Shown here: in pieces, positions 55,804 to 64,000 of the stretch
How the letters are laid out: every line of letters begins with the position of its first letter
Numbering within the stretch: the stretch's first letter is position 1
Assembly (NCBI RefSeq): GCF_008041945.1
Contig: NZ_VKAD01000001.1
Span: 744,001-808,000 of the forward strand
Direction: 5' to 3'
Source of the DNA: Reinekea thalattae
GTDB lineage: Bacteria; Pseudomonadota; Gammaproteobacteria; Pseudomonadales; Natronospirillaceae
Length of the DNA: 64,000 bases
Translations under genes and position numbers: made by a program
The notes under the pieces: model-generated
What the model saw: the letters and a program-made list of their open reading frames with translations, nothing else
Database searches by the model: none
What the model was told of the DNA's origin: nothing

Positions 55804-56907
55804 ATGGTGTCCGATTCTCACCCTGATTTAATCTGTCGTGACCTAGTTAAGAATTTCGCTGATTTTCGAGCGGTCGATAACATCAACTTTGAAGTCCCTC
55901 AAGGCTCTTTTTTCTCAATACTCGGCCCTTCCGGCTGTGGCAAAACAACACTACTGCGTATGATAGCTGGCTTCCAAGCGCCAAGCAGTGGCGACCTAAT
56001 CATTAAAGGCAAGTCGATGATTGGCGTTGCGCCAAATAAGCGGCCTGTTTCAATGGTGTTCCAACACTTGGCGTTATTCCCAACCATGAACATTGGCGAC
56101 AACGTCGGCTTTGGCTTGCGTCAGCGCGGTGTTGCAAAAGCACAAATCAAACAGCGAGTCGGTGAAGTACTCGAACGTGTCGGCTTACCAGGTGTCGAAA
56201 ACCGCAACGTCGACCAACTTTCGGGCGGTCAACGCCAACGTGTTGCGATTGCTCGCTGCATGGTATTAGAACCGGATGTGCTATTGCTGGACGAGCCATT
56301 AGGTGCGCTCGACCTAAAACTGCGCGAGCACATGAAGATCGAACTGAAATCGCTGCAAGCCGAATTTAACACCACCTTTGTGTATATCACTCACGACCAA
56401 TCCGAAGCCTTAGTCATGAGCGACAACGTTGCAGTCATGAACCACGGCAAGTTCGAACAGGTTGGCACGCCTTACGACATTTACCACAAACCTAACACCG
56501 CCTTTGTCGCCGGTTTTGTTGGTGAAGCCAATGAATTTTCTGCACGCGTCAGCGCGGTAAACGGCACTAGGTTAACGTTAACTAGCCAAAGCGGTCGTGA
56601 AATGACGGTTGAATCGACCGAGGCATTGCTGCGTCAAGGCGACAACGCCCAAGTATATTTACGGCCTGATGCCATCGAATTATTACCGCTAGAAAACAGC
56701 AACAGCGAAAACGCCAGCCCAGGCGTGGTTGATTCGGTTCTGTTTAATGGCGCCAATAGTCTAGTCACCGTAAAAGACAGTCGTGGTGAACTGCTTAAAG
56801 TGGCGTTACCGCAAACGGGCGACTTCGCCAACTTACGTCGAGGCGATAAAGTACTCACCGGTTGGCAAGCCAGTCAGGCTCGTTGTTACCCGGCTGAGGA
56901 GGCATAG
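55804..56907 (+). CDS. Polyamine-type ABC transporter ATPase (PotA-like)
   Basis: About 367 aa. Walker A GPSGCGKTT, Q-loop VFQHLALFPTM, signature LSGGQRQRVAIARC, Walker B VLLLDEPLGALD and switch ITHDQSEAL, followed by a C-terminal TOBE domain (about 285-360). The ATG at 55804 lies only 1 nt after GGAGG; the adjacent GTG at 55807 is an alternative start, and a TTG at 55786 would lie in the hairpin. It is followed by the first permease after 3 nt. Confidence 0.92.
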   Translation: MVSDSHPDLICRDLVKNFADFRAVDNINFEVPQGSFFSILGPSGCGKTTLLRMIAGFQAPSSGDLIIKGKSMIGVAPNKRPVSMVFQHLALFPTMNIGDNVGFGLRQRGVAKAQIKQRVGEVLERVGLPGVENRNVDQLSGGQRQRVAIARCMVLEPDVLLLDEPLGALDLKLREHMKIELKSLQAEFNTTFVYITHDQSEALVMSDNVAVMNHGKFEQVGTPYDIYHKPNTAFVAGFVGEANEFSARVSAVNGTRLTLTSQSGREMTVESTEALLRQGDNAQVYLRPDAIELLPLENSNSENASPGVVDSVLFNGANSLVTVKDSRGELLKVALPQTGDFANLRRGDKVLTGWQASQARCYPAEEA

Positions 56908-56910
56908 TCG

Positions 56911-57777
56911 ATGAAGACAAACGCCTCACGGCTCAGCTTTTACTTGCTGTTCGCGCCTATTCTTTTGTGGTTGGTGTTGCTAATAATTTTGCCACACATT
57001 GGCTTATTTATCGTATCGATCAGCGAAAAAATAGGTCCGCGCGAATACCAATACGGGCTTGGTAATTACGCTGAATTTTTTGGTCAGCCGCTGTATTGGC
57101 GCACATTTGCTCGTACTGCCATTATGTCTATTCTTGCAACCGTACTGACGCTCGTTTTAGGCTTTCCTATTGCTTACTACATTGCCAAGATGACCAAAGG
57201 CCGCACCAAAACCACCTTGTTTTTAATGTGCATGATCCCCTTTTGGGTTTCCGAATTGGTACGTACGTTCGGCTGGATGATCCTGCTACGCGAAACCGGC
57301 GTTATCTCTAACCTGTTACAGTTTTTAGGCTTAGTGGACGGGCCAGTCGAGATGCTCTACAACGATGTCGCCATTATGGTTGGGCTGGTCTACACCTCCA
57401 TTCTGTTTATGGTGGTGCCGTTGGTGACAACATTAGATAGCCTTGACGACAGCCTGATCGAAGCCGGTTACGACCTTGGCGGCAATAGCTTTTCTATCCT
57501 TCGGGAAATTGTCATTCCGCACGCCAAGCCCGGCATTGTTTCTGGCTGCATTGTGGTGTTTATGCTGTCGTTAGGAAATTACTTAACGCCGATTTTGCTT
57601 GGCGGTAAAGACAGCCTCTGGTTTACCGGAATGATCTACAGCCAATTTATTACCCGCTTTAATTGGGAGTTAGGCTCAGCCTTCGGCTTCTTGCTGCTGA
57701 TACTGTCATCACTCATGGTGTACTTAGGTTTAAAACTTTCTGGGCAATCACTTTCTGAAACTATGGGGCGCTCATGA
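56911..57777 (+). CDS. Polyamine-type ABC transporter permease 1 (PotB-like)
   Basis: 288-aa inner-membrane permease with six hydrophobic segments. The EAA motif (EAGYDLGGNSFSILREIVIPHAKPGI) that contacts the ATPase is clear, and YQYGLGNYAEFF is the periplasmic stretch seen in PotB proteins. GAGG lies before the ATG. The stop overlaps the start of the second permease (ATGA). Confidence 0.92.
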   Translation: MKTNASRLSFYLLFAPILLWLVLLIILPHIGLFIVSISEKIGPREYQYGLGNYAEFFGQPLYWRTFARTAIMSILATVLTLVLGFPIAYYIAKMTKGRTKTTLFLMCMIPFWVSELVRTFGWMILLRETGVISNLLQFLGLVDGPVEMLYNDVAIMVGLVYTSILFMVVPLVTTLDSLDDSLIEAGYDLGGNSFSILREIVIPHAKPGIVSGCIVVFMLSLGNYLTPILLGGKDSLWFTGMIYSQFITRFNWELGSAFGFLLLILSSLMVYLGLKLSGQSLSETMGRS

Positions 57778-58631
57778 TTCCAACCGTTCCTCAATCGCGT
57801 TACGCACTCGGACTTTATAAAGCCTACGTCGTTGCATTCTTTATTTATTTAGCCATGCCATTGAGCGTGGTATGCATCTTTGCTTTTAATAACGATGTCT
57901 TCCCTTCACTGCCGTGGCGAGGCTTTACACTGGACTGGTTCTTTGGCAACGAAGCGCCCTTTATCGGTGTATTCCATGAGCGAGCTATTTTGCGCTCCAT
58001 TGGCACCTCAGCTTTTGTTGCACTTTGGGTTACCGTCTTGGCTGTGACAGTCGGCACCTGCAACGCTTTTCTATTTGTCCGTCACGAATTTAAAGGTAAG
58101 TCGTTTTTGTACATGCTCAGCCTGCTGCCGCTAATTATTCCCGGTGTGATTTTAGGCATTTCCATTTTGGTATTTTTCAGCGCCACCGCCAATACACTGG
58201 AAGACGCCACCGGCATTTGGTTCGACGCACTTCGCCCCGGCCTAGCCTTAGTGATTCTTGGTCAGTTCTCGTTTATCACCACCTTCGCCACACTGGTGAT
58301 TTCGGCACGCTTACAAAAATTTGATCCTAGCTTAGAAGAGGCAGCGCTCAACTTAGGGGCCAGCAATTGGGGAGCTATTCGGCAAATCACCCTGCCCTTT
58401 TTATTGCCCGCTATTGTTTCCTCTGCCGTTGTTGCCATGCTAATGAGCTTTGAAAACTTTAACACCACGCTCATGTTGGTTGGCTCAGATTCACCGCTGA
58501 CCATCACCATGTTCGACAAACTCAAACAGGGCTCAACGCCAGTGTTAAACGCCGTCTCTTTATTGCTGATAATAATCTCGGCTGCGCTTGGGTTAATTTC
58601 ATTGTTATTTCAAGGCAAGAAAAAGGCTTAA
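57774..58631 (+). CDS. Polyamine-type ABC transporter permease 2 (PotC-like)
   Basis: 285-aa permease with six hydrophobic segments and the EAA motif EEAALNLGASNWGAIRQITLPFLLPAI. SFENFNTTLMLVGSDSPLTI is the typical C-terminal region of PotC-type permeases. It is the last gene of the operon, followed by an inverted repeat whose loop contains a 20-bp duplication. Confidence 0.92.
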   Translation: MIPTVPQSRYALGLYKAYVVAFFIYLAMPLSVVCIFAFNNDVFPSLPWRGFTLDWFFGNEAPFIGVFHERAILRSIGTSAFVALWVTVLAVTVGTCNAFLFVRHEFKGKSFLYMLSLLPLIIPGVILGISILVFFSATANTLEDATGIWFDALRPGLALVILGQFSFITTFATLVISARLQKFDPSLEEAALNLGASNWGAIRQITLPFLLPAIVSSAVVAMLMSFENFNTTLMLVGSDSPLTITMFDKLKQGSTPVLNAVSLLLIIISAALGLISLLFQGKKKA

Positions 58632-58640
58632 CCCAAATAC

Positions 58641-58703
58641 AATCTGGCAGTGATGTTTTTAAATAAACAGTGATATTTTTGAATAAACAACCTCTGCCAG
58701 ATT
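58641..58703 (+). terminator. Long-loop inverted repeat with internal 20-bp duplication
   Basis: AATCTGGCAG (58641-58650) pairs with CTGCCAGATT (58694-58703). The 43-nt loop carries two tandem copies of CAGTGATRTTTTTRAATAAA (58648-58667, 58668-58687), the first overlapping the stem base. Probably a terminator or mRNA-end hairpin whose loop grew by duplication. Confidence 0.6.
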
Positions 58704-58836
58704 AATCAGGTCAAATAGTGAGCGCTAGATTAGTGATGGACTAGCTTCTTACCAACTAGTTCTTTGATCTAATCAAAACTAAAAAACAAACCATATAGGC
58801 TAATATAATTGTTTTGATTTATCGCTATTTTTAAGT

Positions 58837-58879
58837 AGTGAAACCGAGTCACTTTCTTTCTATACCTCTCGGTTTCACT
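58837..58879. terminator. 12-bp inverted repeat downstream of the lectin-like gene
   Basis: AGTGAAACCGAG (58837-58848) / CTCGGTTTCACT (58868-58879), 19-nt loop, 28 nt after the stop at 58907 on the minus strand. The T-tract is weak. Confidence 0.6.
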
Positions 58880-58906
58880 ATTCATTTTAGCGGACGCTAA
58901 CTTTCG

Positions 58907-59410
58907 CTATTGAGCTTGCCAAGTGGTGAGTTCTTTATCTGTAGTCTCACAAGATTGTACACTTGCCACTCGCCACAGGTGACTTGGGCCAGAAGCTTCC
59001 ATGCTTGTAGTTCCTGCTGCGACACATAAATCTGAGTCATTTAACACAATCTGTCCAGACGATAAAAGCTTCAGATTTTGCATAGCGCTGCCATCGCACT
59101 CACGCAATAAAACAGCAGACCCCGGCAAGGCCATACTCCCTGACGCACTGACAGTTAAACATCTGTCGTACTCGGGCATTTTTAGCGAACTTCCCGCTAC
59201 AACAAATTCCTGATCAGGCGAGTTAGGTTTGCATGTATGTACCTGAAGTGGATCGTCGAGTTTTAAGTGATCTCCCCAACCGGTAACGTCGATGCAATAA
59301 AACTCTGACTCATCAAGTTGATCTGCCAGTTTAATCATAAAGGTATCGGCGCCGTAAACAGATGTTGAGATTAGCAAACCAGCTAACATGCTATATAAAA
59401 ATTTATTCAT
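58907..59410 (-). CDS. Secreted protein resembling ricin-type beta-trefoil lectin domain
   Basis: 167 aa with a signal peptide (ends near SVYG) from the ATG at 59410, which has AGAGGA upstream; an earlier in-frame ATG at 59461 would overlap the DUF1499 gene region. The mature part has spaced cysteines (FYCIDVTGWG, VHTCKPN, DRCLTV, LRECDGS, DLCVAAG) and repeated CLTV / LCVAAG segments suggesting a carbohydrate-binding beta-trefoil. QxW motifs are not well kept, so the fold is an inference. It follows the DUF1499 gene. Confidence 0.65.
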   Translation of the reverse strand: MNKFLYSMLAGLLISTSVYGADTFMIKLADQLDESEFYCIDVTGWGDHLKLDDPLQVHTCKPNSPDQEFVVAGSSLKMPEYDRCLTVSASGSMALPGSAVLLRECDGSAMQNLKLLSSGQIVLNDSDLCVAAGTTSMEASGPSHLWRVASVQSCETTDKELTTWQAQ

Positions 59411-59467
59411 AATATTTATCCTCTGCGATAATACCGCTCTGTTCAATTTTTGTAACTTCACCCAGCA

Positions 59468-60205
59468 TTAGCCATTAAATGCTGCTGTAAATTCTCTGAT
59501 TCGTGCAGCGTTTACCCCACGGTCACTGCGACCAACACGCGACACACTGCGAATATCAATTCGGCTTGCGCCTTCTGTCGGCGTAACAACAACGACAATA
59601 TCGTCAGCAAATTGATAGATCGGTGTGCGTGCTGTTGCTTCGAACCGAAGGCTGCTTTGGTCTTGGGCTACAATTTCCCAACCCATCTTTTTACCGATGT
59701 TCAATGCTTCGGCAAAAGCTTCGGAGGCAGACAGGTTTGATTCTATCGGTGCGATATCTGGATAGGCTTTTGCCTGATGTTCGGCAACTTCTGTACCACC
59801 ATAAACGAGCGTATTGCTTGCACCTGAACGGCTATCATCCAACACCAAAAATTCTGGCGGGTTGACTGTATCCGTTGAGATATCGTGAATCGGTGGGTAA
59901 CGCACCGGCGTTTGAAACTTGCCGTAAATTGTTGGCGCTAAAATTAACACACCAATAAACAGAGCCACTCCAGCTTTCACTGCGCCGGCGTTATTACGCA
60001 ACACCAATTGATAAACCAAGCCAATTGCGGCCAAACCTGCAACCGCATAACCAATCGGGTTCATGTAATTTCGTATTAAGCCAAAGCCAACAATCGGCTG
60101 CCAAAAGCCAAGGCGGGCGCCAAACATCATTAGGCCAATAGCCAAAACCGCGAGTAACGCGCCAACAATCATGGCGGTACCAAGGCGGGAAGTTTTTTTA
60201 CTCAT
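59468..60205 (-). CDS. DUF1499 membrane protein
   Basis: 245 aa. Three N-terminal hydrophobic segments (about residues 10-30, 48-68 and 75-95) precede a periplasmic or cytoplasmic DUF1499 domain (about 110-243) with ISTDTVNPPEFLVLDD, YPDIAPIESNL, FEATARTPIYQFADDIVVVV and IDIRSVSRVGRSDRGVNAARIREF, all typical of the family. Function is unknown. It probably forms a transcription unit with the lectin-like gene 57 nt downstream. Confidence 0.88.
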   Translation of the reverse strand: MSKKTSRLGTAMIVGALLAVLAIGLMMFGARLGFWQPIVGFGLIRNYMNPIGYAVAGLAAIGLVYQLVLRNNAGAVKAGVALFIGVLILAPTIYGKFQTPVRYPPIHDISTDTVNPPEFLVLDDSRSGASNTLVYGGTEVAEHQAKAYPDIAPIESNLSASEAFAEALNIGKKMGWEIVAQDQSSLRFEATARTPIYQFADDIVVVVTPTEGASRIDIRSVSRVGRSDRGVNAARIREFTAAFNG

Positions 60206-60570
60206 AATGTGCTTTCCATTGTTATTAAATTAATTTCAGTGCTAAGAGCTTTACTACTCACGTTAGTTCCAACCTGATTGAGCCTCACGAATGATCATGA
60301 GGCTGTACTAGGTATTTAAAACGATTAATGCAGCATGACTCGAGCGATTGTATATAGTTGGCAACACCCTTCTTACTCGGTGCAGACCAAAAAGTTCGAT
60401 AGACCTTTTCACCTTGTCGTTTTTATTCGGTGTTATCAGAGTAGTCGATTAACTGGCGTTATTGGTTATAAACAGCAACGACTTAAGTGCTCAGCTCTGG
60501 TAAAAGCCTGAGCCCTTAGCAAGATGAGCGCTTATCTGGATCATGGGAGGCAATTTATACCGACTTTAAT
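60206..60570. other. Intergenic region upstream of DUF1499 gene
   Basis: About 365 bp with no gene. It contains an AGCCTCA / TGAGGCT hairpin (60281-60304, 10-nt loop). The regulatory palindrome at 60571-60587 borders it, giving a long leader if transcription to DUF1499 starts there. Confidence 0.45.
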
Positions 60571-60590
60571 TTTGTTGCATATGCAACTTT
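60571..60590. promoter_or_regulatory. Palindrome matching the MarR operator (distal copy)
   Basis: TTTGTTGCATATGCAACTTT contains the perfect palindrome GTTGCATATGCAAC (60574-60587). Its first 12 bases are identical to the palindrome at 61221-61240 in the marR/MFS promoter. It lies 366 nt upstream of the DUF1499 start and 84 nt beyond the marR stop. Confidence 0.7.
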
Positions 60591-60660
60591 AGTAGTGTAT
60601 CCGTTGCGGAACTTACAGCGCCATGCCAATGAGCGCGCCTGAACGCTACTGCTATTGCTA

Positions 60661-60696
60661 TAAATGCCTGACCCTAAATGCCTGACCCTAAATGCT
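60661..60696. repeat. 14-bp tandem repeat forming the marR 3' end
   Basis: Units TAAATGCCTGACCC at 60661-60674 and 60675-60688, then TAAATGCT. On the coding strand the stop TAG arises where the second unit is read in a shifted frame, because 14 is not a multiple of 3. Confidence 0.85.
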
Positions 60697-61126
60697 CTGC
60701 GCCAAGTTTACGCAGCAAGCGGAAAAACTCGGCAGACTCCTGCTTTGTCAAACACTCGAACATCTTTGTCTCAATCGGTTCAATCGTCGCCTTAACTGCT
60801 TTTAGTTCGTCTTCAGCCTGCTGTGTCAGCGTCAGCATTTTCAGTTTTTTATTATTCTCGGCTTTCGACGCCGTGACATAGCCGCGCTTTTCTAAGTTAT
60901 CAACCATACGTTTAACGGCACTTCGTTCGTTTTGTACGATATCTGCAAGCTGCTGCTGGCTCAGGGGTTGGTTTTCTTGAACGGCAACAAGTGCCCGAGA
61001 CATCTCTAACGTCATCAGCTTCTGCTTTGATAAAGCAGTGGTAACGTTATTCCTAAATTGACGATGAATTGCACCGCAAATAAACATCGGCTGGTGTTCT
61101 ATTTTATCTTGTTGATCGACACTCAT
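60674..61126 (-). CDS. MarR-family transcriptional regulator
   Basis: 150-aa winged-helix regulator. The DNA-binding part has QPLSQQQLADIVQNERSAVKRMVDNLEKRGYVTA (helix-turn-helix) and the wing KAENNKKLKMLTLT; flanking helices form the dimer interface. It is transcribed away from a Bcr/CflA-type exporter, so it most likely represses that exporter and itself, with relief by the exporter's substrate. The last residues GSGI are encoded in a 14-bp tandem repeat, so the C-terminus may be recently changed. Confidence 0.92.
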   Translation of the reverse strand: MSVDQQDKIEHQPMFICGAIHRQFRNNVTTALSKQKLMTLEMSRALVAVQENQPLSQQQLADIVQNERSAVKRMVDNLEKRGYVTASKAENNKKLKMLTLTQQAEDELKAVKATIEPIETKMFECLTKQESAEFFRLLRKLGAEHLGSGI

Positions 61127-61210
61127 AGAGAAATAACTCGCAACGGTCTAATGAATACGGGGTTTGTCTTTGCGCCAAGTTTATACCAAGCGCGACTGCA
61201 TTTATGCCTC

Positions 61211-61251
61211 ATTATAGCTTTTTGTTGCATATACAACAAAACAAATATACA
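61211..61251. promoter_or_regulatory. Divergent promoters with MarR operator
   Basis: The palindrome TTTGTTG-CATATA-CAACAAA (61221-61240) overlaps both promoters. For marR (minus): TTGTTG (61239-61234), 17-bp spacer, TATAAT (61216-61211). For the exporter (plus): TTGTTG (61222-61227), 18-bp spacer, TATACA (61246-61251). A dimer bound here would shut both. Confidence 0.8.
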
Positions 61252-61376
61252 GTTAGCCAATCTGCAACGACTCCAGCACTGCCTGCACGTTGCCACCCTT
61301 TACACTTAACGCTGAAGCTGCGGCTTCTTTGTTTATTAACTTTTCGGCAATAGCCCCCAAGTTACGTGGAATTATT

Positions 61377-62570
61377 ATGAAAACAGTTGTCCCATTTGGT
61401 TTGGTGCTCTTTCTGGCGGGTGTTTTTGCACTCGGTCCCTTTGCAACCGACAGTTACTTAGCCGCCATTCCTCACATAGCCGATGATTTAGCAGTAAGTA
61501 CCAGCTCGGTTGCCTTAACGGTGAGCATTTACGTTTTTGCAATGGCGATAGGCCAGCTAATCGGCGGGCCCTTGTGTGACCGAGCAGGAAGGCGCCGCAC
61601 CGTAATACTTGGTTTGGCGCTATTCATTTTAGGTGGCTTTGTTATTACCGCAGCCGACAGTTTAACCAGCCTTTACAGTGGTCGAATTATTCAGGCAATT
61701 GGCGGCGGTATCGCATTTGTGTGCGTGCCAGCCATTATTCGAGACAACGCCAGCGGCAAAGAAGCCGCTAAGCTCTTTACTCTCATCGCTTTAATCATGA
61801 TGGTAGCGCCTTCTATCGCGCCAAGTTTTGGCACCCTAATTTTAAAGCTAATGGGCTGGCATTGGATTTTTATTCTCATGTCTGCTTTTGCCATCGTGGT
61901 AGCGGTCGCTGGTTTATTTTTGGTGCCAAACAGTTACCAATATAAAGCAGATAAGTCAGTCAGTATTGTGAACAGCTTTATCGATATCTTTAATACCCGC
62001 GAGGCTAGAAAATACGTTGTCATTCAGGCGGCAACCTACTCGGTACTGATGATATTTTTAACCAACTCTTCGATGATCTATATCGAAAACTACGGCCTAA
62101 GCGAAACACTCTTTTCTAGTCTTTTTATTCTTAATACCGCTGCGGGCATTATTGTTAACCGACTAAATTCCTTTTTATTAAATCGCTACTCCCCCGAAAA
62201 ACTATTGTCGGCTTTTGTCAGCCTGCAAGTTGTTGGTCTTTTAATACTGTTGACTGGGCAACTGGTCATGCCAGAAAACTGGCTGATTGTTGTGCTCGGC
62301 TTTGTTATCGCCATGGCTTCATTGGGCGGCATACTTGGCAATTCTAACGCTTGCTTTATGTCGTTTTTCTCAAGCAATACCGGAGTCGCCTCTTCTTACC
62401 TTGGTGCTACTCAATCGATTGCCAGTGCCGTCATTGCTGCGCTTTCAACCTTGCTTATTACTTTCGGGCTGGGTGCATTAGCACTGCTCATGCTTGGGCT
62501 TAGCGTGACTGCGTTACTGGTTTCTGCCAAGGCCAACCAACAAGCTCAACCTAACCAAGGCGCTGCCTAG
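61377..62570 (+). CDS. Bcr/CflA-family multidrug exporter (MFS)
   Basis: 397-aa, 12-segment major facilitator of the Bcr/CflA drug-resistance group. FALGPFATDSYLAAIPHIADDL is the family signature in TM1, GQLIGGPLCDRAGRRRT is motif A, and SGRIIQAIGGG is motif C-like. The start at 61377 has GTGGAA upstream; a frame open from 61290 would add 29 non-membrane residues through the leader. Proton-driven export of drugs is the family role. Control by the divergent MarR is expected. Confidence 0.92.
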   Translation: MKTVVPFGLVLFLAGVFALGPFATDSYLAAIPHIADDLAVSTSSVALTVSIYVFAMAIGQLIGGPLCDRAGRRRTVILGLALFILGGFVITAADSLTSLYSGRIIQAIGGGIAFVCVPAIIRDNASGKEAAKLFTLIALIMMVAPSIAPSFGTLILKLMGWHWIFILMSAFAIVVAVAGLFLVPNSYQYKADKSVSIVNSFIDIFNTREARKYVVIQAATYSVLMIFLTNSSMIYIENYGLSETLFSSLFILNTAAGIIVNRLNSFLLNRYSPEKLLSAFVSLQVVGLLILLTGQLVMPENWLIVVLGFVIAMASLGGILGNSNACFMSFFSSNTGVASSYLGATQSIASAVIAALSTLLITFGLGALALLMLGLSVTALLVSAKANQQAQPNQGAA

Positions 62571-62717
62571 TTATTAGCTTAGGCAAACACTAATCATCCA
62601 GATAAAAGACGATTTGTTATTTAACCTAGGGTTACTTGAAAACATCCTTAACCAATACTTAACTCAATATTTGCTAACTTAGCAAAAACTGCACCGTTGA
62701 TATAAATAGGGTTTACT

Positions 62718-63893
62718 ATGATCTTGACTAAACTAGCGAAATACGGCTCTTGCCTACTGCTTCCGTTTTTATTACTTAGCTGTAATGCGCCACCAGAACT
62801 TGAACGCCCACCAATACCGGTGCACGTTGATACACTCACTTTATCGCCTTCGCTGCTGCGCTTAACCAAGGAGCTTCCAGGACGCATATCGGCGTTAAAA
62901 GAAGCCGAAGTGCGGCCTCAAGTTACCGGCATTGTCACTGCGCGTTTATTTGAAGAAGGCAGCTTTGTAAACCGTGGCGATGTGCTTTATACAATCGACC
63001 CGATGAGCTACCAAGCAACGGTCAACAGTGCCCGCGCTCAATTAGAAAAGGCCAAGGCTAACGAAAGCACCGCAAAAAAATTGGTAGAACGCTATCAGGC
63101 TTTATTAACCAACAAGCTAACCAGCCAAGAGCTTTATGATGATGCGGTTTCTGCTTACCAACAGGCCAAAGCAGAAGTTGCCATTTACCAAGCAGCGCTG
63201 GATAACGCCAACATTGAGCTTTCATACACTGAAATTAAAGCGCCAATATCTGGCACGATTGGCTTATCAGAGGTTTCTGAAGGTTCGTTAGTAAGTTCTG
63301 GCCAAGCGTCTTACATGACAACCATTACCCAATCTGATCAGGTTTATATCGACATGCAGCAGTCGTCTCTGTCGCTGTATAAACTGCGCCAAGAATATTC
63401 TGAGCCCGACGGTAACAAAGACATTCAAATCCCGGTCGACGTAGCCTTAGAAGATGGCACCCTTTACGATAAACAGGGTTACCTGACCTTTTCTGACACT
63501 CACGTCAGTGACTCAACAGGCAGTGTGACACTGCGTGCGCTAGTGCCTAACGACAATAAATTTTTACTCCCGGGTATGTTTGTACGCGCCACCATTTCTA
63601 TGCCAAACGAAAAAGAATACTTAGTGGTTCCTCAGTCTGCTGTTGTACGCAGTCAATCTGGTGAACCCTCGGTGTTTATTGTTAATGATGACAACGTAAC
63701 AGAAAAAAAATCGGTCGTTCTTGGCGCAGAAGTCGACACTGGCTGGGTCGTTGAACAGGGACTTAATTTCGGTGATAACGTGGTTATTACTAACTTAAAC
63801 CAAATGAAAAATGACCTAAACGTTATTATCGATTCAAAGACCGATAATAACGGTGACGTTGCCTACAGCGTGCAACCAACCACTCACAATTAG
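62718..63893 (+). CDS. RND efflux periplasmic adaptor lipoprotein (AcrA-like)
   Basis: 391-aa membrane-fusion protein. A lipoprotein signal ends in LLLSC (Cys22). Then beta-barrel and lipoyl halves (EAEVRPQVTGIVTARLFEEGSFVNRGDVLYTID), an alpha-hairpin (about 100-160), the second lipoyl half (YTEIKAPISGTIGLSEVSEGSLV) and the membrane-proximal domain (about 290-380). It bridges an inner-membrane RND pump with an outer-membrane channel. The pump gene begins 10 nt downstream. Confidence 0.94.
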   Translation: MILTKLAKYGSCLLLPFLLLSCNAPPELERPPIPVHVDTLTLSPSLLRLTKELPGRISALKEAEVRPQVTGIVTARLFEEGSFVNRGDVLYTIDPMSYQATVNSARAQLEKAKANESTAKKLVERYQALLTNKLTSQELYDDAVSAYQQAKAEVAIYQAALDNANIELSYTEIKAPISGTIGLSEVSEGSLVSSGQASYMTTITQSDQVYIDMQQSSLSLYKLRQEYSEPDGNKDIQIPVDVALEDGTLYDKQGYLTFSDTHVSDSTGSVTLRALVPNDNKFLLPGMFVRATISMPNEKEYLVVPQSAVVRSQSGEPSVFIVNDDNVTEKKSVVLGAEVDTGWVVEQGLNFGDNVVITNLNQMKNDLNVIIDSKTDNNGDVAYSVQPTTHN

Positions 63894-63903
63894 GGGTTAA
63901 CTG

Positions 63904-64000
63904 ATGTCTCGTTTTTTTATTGATAGACCCATTTTTGCCTGGGTAATCGCTATCGTTATCATGCTTGCAGGCATAACGTCTATTATGACCTTGCCGGTTG
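63904..64000 (+). CDS. RND efflux pump (AcrB-like), 5' end only
   Basis: The first 32 codons are present, starting [20 protein letters not shown], the invariant N-terminus and TM1 of HAE1-family RND pumps ([14 protein letters not shown]). The gene is cut by the window end. It forms an operon with the adaptor upstream. Confidence 0.93.
   Translation, partial: MSRFFIDRPIFAWVIAIVIMLAGITSIMTLPV

Noticed and set aside
58907-59410. Toxin of the ricin type
   Set aside because: Only the lectin-like pattern is visible; there is no catalytic domain, and the beta-trefoil motifs are weak.

Overview
The window looks like chromosome of a marine, cellulose-degrading gammaproteobacterium. The evidence is the Feo iron system, Bcr/CflA and AcrAB-type pumps, an RhlE helicase, a CbiD/CobN-type cobalamin pathway, TonB-dependent siderophore uptake, and GH9 and GH5 cellulases with CBM2/CBM3 modules. 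I cannot name the genus from sequence alone. No phage, transposase, integrase, CRISPR array or rRNA operon is visible. The organisation is ordinary core and accessory chromosome with compact operons.

Layout. 1-480: 5' part of feoB, and feoA, on the minus strand behind a likely Fur box. 620-800: tRNA-Ser(UGA) with its own promoter and terminator. 963-4790: AlkB-like dioxygenase, DUF4870 membrane protein, a chemoreceptor with a sigma-28-like promoter, and a small secreted protein. 5235-10356: a GH9 (CBM3c, Ig-like, CBM2) and a GH5 (Ig-like, CBM2) secreted cellulase. 10760-13957: a second dCache chemoreceptor and an unknown 363-aa protein. 14197-24350: cobalamin block A on the minus strand, namely riboswitch, cobW, cobN, cobQ, cbiB, cobD and a Rof-like anti-Rho protein, followed by a second riboswitch and a solo CbiM cobalt permease. 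24703-29312: DUF3135, an ABC exporter, a long CbiX-type chelatase with a His-rich tail, and EamA. 29478-40815: cobalamin block B on the minus strand, namely riboswitch, a 25-codon leader ORF, chlID, cobO, cobB, cbiD, cobK, cobH, cobL, cobI, cbiG, cobJ and cobM.

40943-52595 is an iron-siderophore island. It holds a Fur-controlled TonB receptor, an Fes-type esterase, a ViuB-type reductase, a complete FecBCD-like ABC importer, a second lipoprotein binding protein, and an Ntn-hydrolase acylase whose N-terminal or leader region contains twelve TTCTGG repeats. 52841-58631: rhlE and a polyamine-type ABC transporter. 58907-64000: a lectin-like secreted protein, DUF1499, a MarR regulator divergent from a Bcr/CflA exporter with matching palindromes, and the start of an RND efflux operon.

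How the parts fit. The two cobalamin operons, the CbiM permease and CbiX together cover most of corrin ring synthesis, cobalt supply, adenosylation and the aminopropanol arm. Three cobalamin riboswitches show that B12 controls them. The siderophore island has receptor, periplasmic carrier, permease, ATPase, reductase, esterase and acylase but no biosynthetic genes, so it looks like uptake and cytoplasmic dismantling of a catecholate, possibly acylated, siderophore. The most unusual feature across the window is a recurring pattern of short tandem duplications (6-23 bp, 2-12 copies). They concentrate at or just after stop codons, and several include the stop codon itself; others expand low-complexity protein segments in frame. 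The Rof-like gene in the cobalamin operon and the cysteine-containing leader ORF between riboswitch and chlID are the best candidates for undescribed regulation.
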